Assembly: GCA_027579435.1 (NCBI GenBank)
Contig: JANBPK010001215.1
Coordinates: forward strand, 1 to 64,000
Source of the DNA: Candolleomyces eurysporus
Lineage: Eukaryota; Basidiomycota; Agaricomycetes; Agaricales; Psathyrellaceae
Direction of reading: 5' to 3'
Length of the DNA stretch: 64,000 nucleotides
The position numbers and the translations under genes are program-made. This document shows positions 11,627 to 19,919 of the stretch, piece after piece (positions within the stretch are counted from its first letter, which is position 1; each line of letters begins with the position of its first letter). The notes beneath the pieces are model-generated. The model was not told the DNA's origin. It saw only the letters and a list, made by a program, of their open reading frames with translations, and did not search any database.

Positions 11627-12290
11627 GTATATCTGGCTGTTAAAATCAGAAATAATTCTAGAATATATTTATTTGTAGGTTAGAGAACATAGAAGGTTAG
11701 TAAACAATAGGATTGCGAACATCTTTGCCATAGGGTACAGGAATACAGATATATCTGGGAGCAGGAATCACAAATAAGTGCGGGTTAGAGAAAATAGAAG
11801 GTTAGTAAAGGATAGAAATTCAAACACTTTAAAATGCACTGCCCGGTTAGAGATATATCTGGGAGGGAGAACCACAAATATGTTTGAGTTGGTGAACAAA
11901 GGATCTGCACTTGGAAATAAAGTGCTAAAGTCTGGCAATTAATATATCCTAACCTGCCACCCAGATATATTTGCTGTCCAAAATCACAAGAATCCTACAA
12001 GTCAGTGAGCCAAAGATCTGTACTCAGGCCTAAAGTGCTGGTGCGCGCCAATAAATATATCTGAGTACCAGGCTCAGATATATTTGCTGTCCAAAATCAC
12101 AATAACCGTACAAGTCAGTGAACCAAAGATCTATACTCAGGGCTAAAGGGCTGGTGCGCACCAATAAATATATCTGAGTCAGGTCCTCAGATATATTTGC
12201 TTCTCTAAATCAGAAACATGACAATTTTAATGTATTGACTAAGAGTGTCTGCAACCACTAACTATCTGCCACTTAGATATATCTTGCAAT
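11627..12290 (+). repeat. Array of ATATATCT / ATATATTT motifs 3' of the 501-residue gene
   Basis: The core ATATATC or ATATATT, usually inside CAGATATATCTGGGA or CAGATATATTTGC, recurs near 11630, 11750, 11852, 11942, 11963, 12054, 12075, 12168, 12188 and 12275. It is often followed by AAATCA(C/G)A(A). A second shared word, GGTTAGAG(A)A..ATAGAAGGTTAGTAA, occurs near 11680 and 11784. The same motifs reappear beyond the other end of the gene at 14500-14760. Such flanking arrays are typical of subterminal transposase-binding repeats in DNA transposons, but that role is inference. Confidence 0.65.
11963..12198 (+). repeat. 112-bp tandem repeat containing perfect inverted repeats
   Basis: Two units follow each other with a 112-bp spacing (for example TTGCTGTCCAAAATCACAA at 11971 and 12083). 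Each ends in a perfect 13-bp inverted repeat, AAATATATCTGAG / CTCAGATATATTT, with a 7-base spacer: 12053-12065 with 12073-12085, and 12166-12178 with 12186-12198. The spacers differ in sequence while the arms are identical. Confidence 0.85.
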
Positions 12291-12440
12291 GAAAACCAGA
12301 AATAATTCTGAATACCAGCACAAAGCAGGCCATTGCCCCACAGCAGTATTTGTACTATTGAAACAGCAGAGCAAGTACTTCCTATTCATGATGTACAAGG
12401 TAGCAAGATATAAAATACACAGTGACAAAAAATCAGCAAT

Positions 12441-14050
12441 CTACACATAAATCTCGTCAAAAGAATCAGATGGACCATCAAGCTCATTCAAAGCTCCCTT
12501 GGCCCGCTCCTGACCAGAAAGTCCTTCCATTGCCTCCCACTTCAAGTAAACGGACTTCAAGCGGGCTGCTGAAACAAAAGCAATGGTCTGCTGGTTGTGC
12601 AAAGCATCACCCAAGGCTGCCACCTCAAAGGTAGGTTCATAATTCTGGAGGCCAGTGGTGTGGTATTTTTTGGGCTTCCATCCAAATGAAGTGTCTTCAG
12701 CCAGTTGTATCTCAAGTCCATACTCACTATAGTAAAAGTGCCCTCCATCAACACACAAACCTTGGCGGTGGTTAGCCCATGAGATAGAAAAATCATGCCC
12801 CTGGGATTCACAGTGGACAGGTCTGGGTTTGGAGTCAGGTGTGCAAGAGTAAGATCAGTGAAAGACCGCATACCTTGCATACCTCTGGCAAAGAATAGCA
12901 CAACCTGGAGCGCGCTCGACATCCTTGAAAGTGTATTCGCGGCCATCGAGCTTGAGTGATAGGTCGGCAGATCTTGTGGCAGAGGCCGGCCAATCTGGAT
13001 CAAAGCGGGGAATGTTGTACTTGTCATAGAAGTTCTCTATGTCTTCGGTGACTTCCTTAGGGTATCGACCTTTGGCGCGGGCCCAGAAGTAGGCGAGGAT
13101 CTGTGAAATGGCAATATTATCCTCCTTTTCAGCCTTTGACCCCTCTCCTGACTCAAAGTTGCGCGTGATTCCAAAGGCAGGGGCACTGCGCGACCCGCAC
13201 GAATATCCAGCGAGCATCAGAGTCCCAGAATCTTCCTTCTGCAACCAAGATATGAGTAAATAGCTGCGCAGCGGATGACTCATTCGCTTACTCGAACATT
13301 CCTCCTCACAGCTGCAGCCCGAGACACGATCTCTGTTGCAAGCCTTAGAATTGCTGGCGCGCCGCAGAATTCGCGGATAATGACCATGGTGAGTTCCTTT
13401 GTCTTCTTGTCATAAATCAAGCACGAGAGCTCAGCAGGGATGGAGTAGGAAAGTCTGTCTCTATCCAGGAGGTGGACAGGTTTTCGCCTCATTCGCTTAT
13501 CAGGCATCTCGCAGTTAGCCAGATACTGGTGCCACGTTTTGTATATTCCTGGTGTGCTGGCAACCCAATGGCCACGAGGAGGATATTCCTCGCGAGGAGG
13601 AAGAGCATTAAATTCTAGTTTCACGAGAGCATTGCGGGCGGTTATGTAGGCGGTGGGGTAGGACTGAATGAAGACATTGCGCGCCAGCTGCCTGAGTGAC
13701 CAGCGGGTTTCGGACCTCTCCACCCTTCGCGCATTCAAGGCGCGCTCGACAATAGGTGGGACGTTGATACCACCAGCAATACCCAAGGCCCAGGACGCAC
13801 ACTCGTTTGTTGGGACGGGAGGAGTGAGGTTGGGGTGCAGTGCCATAACACCGGCAATTTGGTCGCGAAGGAGTTCACTAGCGGACCGTGTGGCGATAAG
13901 AGCAGCATATAGGCTCGGTTTGGAATGGAATTCAGCCTTGAGAATAGCCCTCCAGCGCCGAGAGGGAGTTTTGCTGCGACTACCTTGCGCCTTCTTGTGC
14001 GACCGGGCTCCTGCCCCATCCCCAGCCAGTTTCTTTCCGTCTTTGGGCAT
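12441..14050 (-). CDS. 501-residue protein, possible 2OG-Fe(II) dioxygenase-like fold
   Basis: The three-exon model is clean: 14050-13292, 13238-12874 and 12822-12441. Introns have GTAAGC/TTGCAG and GTATGC/ACCCAG ends, and the sum is 1506 nt including TAG. The start is the first ATG of the long frame, followed by a basic Lys/Arg/Ser stretch. Residues about 295-375 include YNIPRFDPDWP and ERAPGCAILCQRYAR. The C-terminal third has His378-x-Glu380, GGHFYYSEYGL (401-411) and a second conserved-looking His at 429 in KYHTTGL. This spacing fits the metal triad of a double-stranded beta-helix oxygenase such as fungal TET/JBP-related families; that is inference from motif layout. Similar Agaricomycete proteins are usually annotated as hypothetical. 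The gene is framed by ATATATCT-type repeat arrays on both sides, suggesting cargo of a mobile unit. I see no transposase gene within it. Confidence 0.8.
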
Positions 14051-14499
14051 CGTTCACCCTCGGCGCACTCCAACTAGCGGTCAGGCACAAGTGGTAAGCA
14101 CCACACTTCGCTGGTCAAAGCCTCGCGAAGTCGACTTAAAAGCGCAGTTGTGCGNGTCGCNGACACAGCGCTGTTCGCCAGAGTGACCTAGGTAATGGAT
14201 TTCCGCTAACGTTGCAAAAAAGGAGGGAGGTGGAGACCGGCGAGGCAGAGTTGGTAGTTGAATGAAGGTGCTGGTGTAAGAGCAGGTGAACTGCTACCAG
14301 CGATAATTTGACGAGTCGGAAGGGTTAGACTGGGAGAGACACTCGTCGATTCTAGCGGTGGTGTTGGGGTTGAAGCAGGTGCCAGCTCATCCGCTGGTGT
14401 GCTGGCATGTTAAGACCGCTAAGTCCGATATCACGGACTTAAACGCTCTTCGACCTCGACCACAAAACCTCTCCATCGTTGGTGCTAATGCCACACCAG

Positions 14500-14760
14500 A
14501 CGGGATGAAAAATATCTCGCAACGAACATGAGTAATAATTCTGAATATCCCGCGAGCAACCGCAAGTGTGCACGACCCGGGCACATGCACCTGAGTTGCG
14601 AGATATATTTGCAGCTCGAAATCAGAAATAATTCGTACATGAAAGTACGACTGAGAGCGTGTGCACCAACGTTCTATCCGCTACCATACTCTATCTGAAT
14701 CCTCTAACATATCAGCACCTGGATATATCCTGTAAAGCAAATCGGAAATAAATCCCAATA
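14500..14760 (+). repeat. ATATATCT / AAATCAGAAATAATTC motifs 5' of the 501-residue gene
   Basis: GAGATATATTTGCAGC (14599) is followed by GAAATCAGAAATAATTC (14619). GGATATATCCTG (14722) is followed by AAATCGGAAATAAATCCC (about 14738). GAGTAATAATTCTGAATATCCC lies near 14530. The same pairings, in the same orientation, occur at 11630-11660 and 12275-12315 on the far side of the gene. They are therefore direct, not inverted, flanking repeats. I could not define outer boundaries or a target-site duplication. Confidence 0.55.
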
Positions 14761-15080
14761 TCCCGTGAAGTACCGCCCGCGCACACGACCAACGCAAATA
14801 CGTGGATTACACTCATCATACACCACCAGCGTTGAAGGGACTCCAGCCTCCTCTTTCACCGAGAGCGACGGTGTACAAATATTTGCCCAACCTCCCACTG
14901 ACCCATAGCACCGTACGATCGAAAGGAAAGAATGTACGATGCCATGGTGCCCGAAGTTACATAGCATCTGTCGAGAGTAATGTCGAATGCCGAGCAATCT
15001 CTGTGTTGCCACTGCAAGGCCTAAGGTAGTGTAGCACGACACGATGACTTGTCCAAGCGCCGCCTATCTTTCGAGACAAA

Positions 15081-15198
15081 AGTTCCGAGGCATTTTTGAC
15101 TCGGGTACTATGGGGGGTCGATGCGTGCCAAGACGGTGCTTCCGGCATGTGCAGCCATCACTCCGGCCGCTGATTCCGGTCAAAAATGCCTCGGTACT
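15081..15198 (+). repeat. 20-bp inverted repeat with 78-bp loop
   Basis: AGTTCCGAGGCATTTTTGAC (15081-15100) is the reverse complement of 15179-15198 with one mismatch; the inner 16 bp match perfectly. The loop has no ORF. Either a hairpin-forming element or the ends of a very small inverted-repeat transposon would fit. No other gene is supported between 14770 and 15570. Confidence 0.8.
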
Positions 15199-15572
15199 TG
15201 CCGTGCGAAGCATCGGCCACTTCACACAGGTGGTTTCCACCGTTGTATAAGATCCTTGGGAGTGTATCAATACACAAGGAGGGGTCAACGGCCGGCAAGT
15301 ATTCAGGTGCCGACTGTATAGATTAAGCCGCAGAGTCATTCTCCGCTCTTCGTCTGTACCATGGCCGCGGATTAATCCACATGGAGCGCTTACTGTCTCT
15401 CGTCTACGCAAGACGTGGTGACCGATAATCAAATACATGTTTCTCATCGCCGGTCATCAATTCACTTGTTCTATGGACCGCTCTTGCGCTTCAGAAGGGG
15501 GGGTAGTGCCTACCATCTAAGCTATCCAGCGGCTATCTCTACTTGTACAGAGTCGCAAAATTGACTAGTACA

Positions 15573-16184
15573 TCAAGTGGTGTTGATTTGGGGTGCAAGC
15601 ATGTGAGTGTTATCGAAGAATCCACCCCAACCTGCAAACCGAGCTTCCAACCCTTCTCTCCTATTGTCATAGGGCGGGGAATAGAAAAATGCGAAGGACC
15701 GGCACTGCATGGCGTATTGGTGTTGGGTTTGTTGAGGTGGCACATGGGAGTAATCGTCAGTCAACATGGTGTTCTCCCAGATGCGATCTAAGTTCACTGT
15801 TGACAAAATGTTAGCCAGACACGGTGAACCACTTGAAATCCTATCGACGTACGGTTAAACCTGCAACGCGGTGAAGGGCCATCGCATTCTACGCGGAAAC
15901 ATCCATCGTCGTCGATGACAAAACGAGCATTCTTCGGTTTCCGACAGGCGCACCGCCAAACTAGATGGCGTTCCTGAAGCCAAACAGGAATATCTTTCGG
16001 CAAGAGTTTGATGCCTCGGTTGTCGCACGGCCTAATTATAAGAACGGTTTGTGAGCAAAGGCTCCTCCGAGACTCACCAACAAATACGACACGCTTTATC
16101 CTTCAGCCAGAGAACGATGTCCACCGCTTCCTTTTGCAATGCGTACAAATGAGCCCTCCGCTCCCAGGGTGAGAATTTAAGCAT
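15573..16184 (-). CDS. Small Cys-motif protein, paralog A
   Basis: Three exons fit exactly: 16184-16078, 16031-15853 and 15796-15573 (510 nt, 169 aa). Exon 1 carries LQKEAVDIVLW and ACRICW. Exon 2 carries PCDNRGIKL, then VWLQERHLVWRCAC and a C-x6-CRF end, giving W-R-C-x-C...C...C-x-F. Exon 3 opens NLDRIW and ends with a GWGGFF motif. The Cys pattern resembles a GRF-type zinc finger (CxC...C...CxF), which in known proteins binds nucleic acid, but the usual GR step is absent, so this is a resemblance only. Intron positions and phases (2 and 1) are identical to paralogs B, C and D. No signal peptide is seen. I do not recognise a named family. Confidence 0.75.
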
Positions 16185-16712
16185 GCTGAGCAGAGTTTGT
16201 TTGTAGGAAGCGATACGGGGGCGAAAGGCAATTGGGAGAGACACGACGTTGAGCAGTCGTTAAGCAGTTACTTGAACTAAGACCCCACCTATAAATATCG
16301 GCTGTTGGAGCGCCTGACGATCGGAGACGTTGGAGCGATGAATGAGTCAAAGGCGTGAAAAAGAAAGAGGGGCTCGGAAGGCCCCTATTAACAGGAGACA
16401 CCTGCGCAGTGGTTATCACGGATTTCAAGGATCGTTACTTGCACATGTCGAACGAACATTGCAAGAGAAAGGTGGTCTCGTCTGGTTTGGTCCTGTCGCA
16501 TTGGTCGATTATTTCAATCCCCTAACATTAAAGGACCTATTGGGAGATGAATAAACGCGATCGGGAGGAAAGGCGGTTAAGGAACCCCGAACGCCGGTAC
16601 GGCTTAATGGTTGAACCGTCAACATACTCTCCCCCCCCCCCCGCCCGCGTTGCGATTTCCCTTGTCCCTTTTCCTCTTCGTTGGCGGCATTCGCTATTTA
16701 CCAACCATAGCA

Positions 16713-17349
16713 ATGCCAAAACAGAGGACAATTGATGGACTTATTGGTCACTGGATACAACTCCAAGATCAAGCGGTAGACATTGTTCTCTGGTACGAGG
16801 GGTGTGCGTGTCGAGATCCGTGGTGCGACGTCCTATTTTCGATTTAACGCCTGCCATTGATTTAACGTAAGGCCTTGTGACCGGCATGGGCTCAAGTTGC
16901 AAGCGTCCGAAATACTTGCATGGCTGCGAGACCATTACATCGTGTGGAAATGCTGTTGTTGGAGCCCTGCAGGGGGATTTATCGCGCGTTTTTCCAAAGC
17001 GGAAGGTGGTAACAACATCGTCAGCTGTGGCCACCCTCAACAGGGCGGTTGTCCGTTCCCGCGTAAGTCTTGTCCATGCTCATTTGGATCCTTCGTTCAA
17101 TGTTCGTCAGTTAACCTAACAGCCATTCGAACTCACATGACCTTTACCGAATACTTTCACTTCCTGCCCCGTGAGGACGATGCTCGCCAACATGCGATTG
17201 CTAGATTTGAACATGGGGTGTATCGGCGGGAGGTTGACGCATTCGGGTTCCATGCATTGAAAGGCAACGTACGCGGGATGGTGTGGGCAGTTCAGCTTGG
17301 ACAGGCAGCGTCAAGATTCTACAGCTACAGTAATAATTTAGCGCTCTAA
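16713..17349 (+). CDS. Small Cys-motif protein, paralog B
   Basis: Exons 16713-16822, 16872-17062 and 17111-17349 total 540 nt (179 aa), with 49- and 48-nt introns. Exon 1 contains AVDIVLWYEG and ACRDPW. Exon 2 has PCDRHGLKL, AWLRDHYIVWKCCC, then SCGHPQQGGCPF. Exon 3 opens NLTAIRTHMTF and continues with an IARFEHGVYRREVDAFG stretch that aligns with paralog D. It runs opposite to A, C and D and lies between A and C. Intron 2 is a multiple of three and has no stop, so a naive ORF call reads through it. The start at 16713 gives an exon 1 of the same size as in A. Function unknown; the Cys pattern is GRF-finger-like. Confidence 0.75.
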
Positions 17350-17372
17350 TTAACTAATAAACCAATGTGCTA

Positions 17373-17991
17373 TTACAAGTGGCCCTCTTCCCGTTGCATC
17401 ATCTGCCCGTCGTAGAGACCGCACCATCCTTCGTACGTAGCCTCAACGTCCTCCACACCCATGTCATCCTCCACGCAAGCCCATGTGCTGTTAACCCCAA
17501 TCTCGTCACAGTATTCAATCTCATTCTGACCTGGCTCGATGTTGTCGTACTCGTTGGTCAAGTCCGTTCTGCGACGAACGGCGGAAAGATTCACTGAAAC
17601 GGGGTTAGTATTATGAACATCAATTCCTTTTGGGACTCACCTTCAAATTTGCACGGTTCAAGGGCATTTCCACACCTAAGGAAAGTGTCTCCGTCCACTT
17701 CGTTATAAATCAGGGCAATGGCCTTGATTTGGGGGTCGTCATCATCGTCACACAGGCATGTCCACACCAAGTTGCGATCTCGTAACCATTCTCCGATATC
17801 GCGCTCGTGCACTTTGACCCCAAGGTCATTCAGAGGCCTACGGTGTCATAAGTTAAGCAGCTTAGATTCGAATCTGTGACACTTACCAGGCTACACGGCA
17901 CGCAGTTCCGTCCACCCACAGCACCAAGTCAATACCCTCTTGTTGCAGTTGATAAAGAGCCTCCAATCTTTCTTCCAATGGCCGCTTCATT
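17373..17991 (-). pseudogene. Small Cys-motif protein, paralog C, one-base frameshift in exon 1
   Basis: Exon 2 (17837-17641) and exon 3 (17593-17373) are intact and encode EWLRDRNLVWTCLC, an acidic stretch, then a Cys and EPCKF, and VNLSAVRRRT...EGWCG. Exon 1 (17991-17887, GTAAGTG donor) has the family's EALYQLQ and DLVLWVDGTACRVAW segments, but they are in different frames, separated by one extra T in a TTT run near 17940. Either this copy is mildly broken, the sequence has a homopolymer error, or an upstream exon replaces this start. Apart from that base, length and intron phases match paralogs A, B and D. Confidence 0.65.
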
Positions 17992-17999
17992 ACTTCAGT

Positions 18000-18590
18000 G
18001 CACCTTTTGGTTATGTCAAGAAACGACACGAGGATGGGGGCAGTTGTTGAGGCCTTTGTCTCAGAAAACCGGAATGTCCTGCCCGACTTTACACGGCTCC
18101 ACCTATGCTCGATCGCCTCCTATCACGCCCATGCCATGAATTTCGGGGTGCGGGACCCGTTTGTACAGCTGTACGCAAGGTTTTCATACGTCTCTCAGGC
18201 CCAACCTCTCTACAATCATGGTGAGGGCTTTTCGATTTAACCGGATTTCCAGCACTTCGACTATGATCACGAACGTCGGTGGGGATCATTACTCTGCAAA
18301 ATTAATACGGATTCCTCTTACGAGTTTTTACTGTGCATTGCAATTCATATGTTAATAAGAACGTGTGCATGTTGTGATAGTTCGCTATAATACACCAACC
18401 CTTCGATCTGTGCCCCTACTCCTCACTCTATCCACATGGCTGGGCGCTTAGCAGTGACCACGTCAATTAAAGAATCTCACACGTGGTGTTCGAGGCTGTG
18501 CTGTACAGCGACGTGTATTTCCAGGAAGCCTGCCCACCTCTTACCCTTCTTGCACTCCCGCCCCTCATCCCTTGACTTACCACCCCGAGG
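18000..18590. other. Interval between paralog C and the Helitron coding end, no gene
   Basis: One short open frame (17998-18240, plus) has no recognisable motif. The 3' terminus of the Helitron (CTRR preceded by a hairpin, read on the minus strand) should lie here or further left. I could not identify it with confidence. Confidence 0.4.
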
Positions 18591-19919
18591 TCACCGTAAG
18601 CGTATGTAAATTGCAATAGAGGGTGATTTACCGTTGCAACGGTTCAGTCGAGCCATGTCGAACCGATCGTTCAATACTCCGTCGAACACGGCGGATGTGC
18701 CTTGCATCCCGTCATGAGTGTATATTTTCCCTGTCTTTGTGATGACTCTACTGACGAAATGAAACCCTCCGTAGTATATGATGCCTGCTAAGCGATAGTG
18801 CACGCCAGCACCCATGTCGAATCCCGGATCCAATGTTCTTTGTACATCCACGATCTCGAAACACATCAATTCACTCTGTTCGTGCACCACGTTTAGGTCA
18901 CCCGAACAATCCGAGCACTGTGATACCGGTTGGTTTCTTCCTCTGACCTCCGTTGCGACACCGTTATTGTCCCTCACAACATTGTACCTGCCCAGCCGGT
19001 TGAGAGCCCAACCAGACCACTGCTGTCTACGCACACACGTTGCACACTCTACTTCGACATCTTCCAAGTGTAAGCCGGCGCCAAGCAGGTCTCGAGACAA
19101 AGTTATAAGATCAGCTCCCTCAACGCCTGCAGGATATTCTTCCGGATGGTCCTCTCTCAGTGTATGTCTCCACCTGTCCCTCAGTTGAGTGAGTTGTTCA
19201 CCCTCATTGTGGGATCCCTCAAGTATGTCCTTGAATCCGTTTAGCAAAACATACATGGCACGGCTCCATGTTTCAGCTGTCGTGGACAGTCCATACGACG
19301 TCGACAACGAATAAAGCACAGACGTCCACGCATCGTAAGCACAGCTATAGTCATTGCCATCCCACGCGGGTCCTGAAGGAGCCAGCCACAACTGTCTGAT
19401 GGGCACAGCTTGGTTCGTTCCGGTTTTGCGTTTTTTCTGCTTCGGTTCAGTTCCTCCCTTTGACGCCTTTCTTTTCAGAGGATTCACCTGTATCATAGCA
19501 CCCAATGCAACGTCGCGGGCAGGGGTCACGTCCGCCATGCATTCGTTGCGGATTTTGGGGTGCCAATTTTCTTCTTCATTGGACTGCTTCCATGAACGGT
19601 AAGCAGCAATTGTCGTGCCACGAGTTCTTTGAATTACGTGCTCGGGAAGTTTACCCTCATAACGCAGTTTTGTTACCGCGTCTAAGTAGTTCAACTCTCG
19701 GTACTCCTGGCGCAAAGCGCCGTCGAGTGGTCCGTTCAACAAACTCGTGTCGAAATTGCGTAGAACGACGGTACCTTGCAAGCTGGTTCCGCGGGAGAGA
19801 CAGGTGTAAGCACCTTGAAACGAATGACAGTCGGTGATGTCGACGACGTTCTGTTCCCTTGTCTTTCCTTTTGTCTCATGTTCTCTGTCAAGATGACAAC
19901 CGTTGTGAATTGCAGCCAT
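18591..19919 (-). CDS. Helitron helicase end plus C-terminal peptidase-like domain
   Basis: True homology starts at about 19868 with GKTREQNVVDITDCHSFQG and continues with AYTCLSRGTSLQGTVVL, the last helicase motif; the first 15 or so residues of the frame are junction artefact. LNYLDAVTKLRYEGKLP follows, then a Lys/Arg-rich linker (about 150-180). The tail domain has a likely catalytic Cys in NDYSCAYDAW, a CxxC/CxxC pair (ECATCVRR, CSDCSG), a His in YYGGFHFVSR and YTHDGM near the end. This layout matches the cysteine-peptidase-like tail seen on many fungal Helitrons. Catalysis is inferred from motif order, not shown. Confidence 0.75.
   Translation of the reverse strand: MAAIHNGCHLDREHETKGKTREQNVVDITDCHSFQGAYTCLSRGTSLQGTVVLRNFDTSLLNGPLDGALRQEYRELNYLDAVTKLRYEGKLPEHVIQRTRGTTIAAYRSWKQSNEEENWHPKIRNECMADVTPARDVALGAMIQVNPLKRKASKGGTEPKQKKRKTGTNQAVPIRQLWLAPSGPAWDGNDYSCAYDAWTSVLYSLSTSYGLSTTAETWSRAMYVLLNGFKDILEGSHNEGEQLTQLRDRWRHTLREDHPEEYPAGVEGADLITLSRDLLGAGLHLEDVEVECATCVRRQQWSGWALNRLGRYNVVRDNNGVATEVRGRNQPVSQCSDCSGDLNVVHEQSELMCFEIVDVQRTLDPGFDMGAGVHYRLAGIIYYGGFHFVSRVITKTGKIYTHDGMQGTSAVFDGVLNDRFDMARLNRCNGKSPSIAIYIRLR

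Noticed and set aside
11627..12290. The ATATATCT array as a CRISPR array
   Set aside because: Units are irregular, spacers are similar to each other, and the genome is eukaryotic.
16629..16643. Run of about 13 Cs as a regulatory or G-quadruplex site
   Set aside because: A single homopolymer without the spaced G/C tracts a quadruplex needs, and possibly a sequencing length error.
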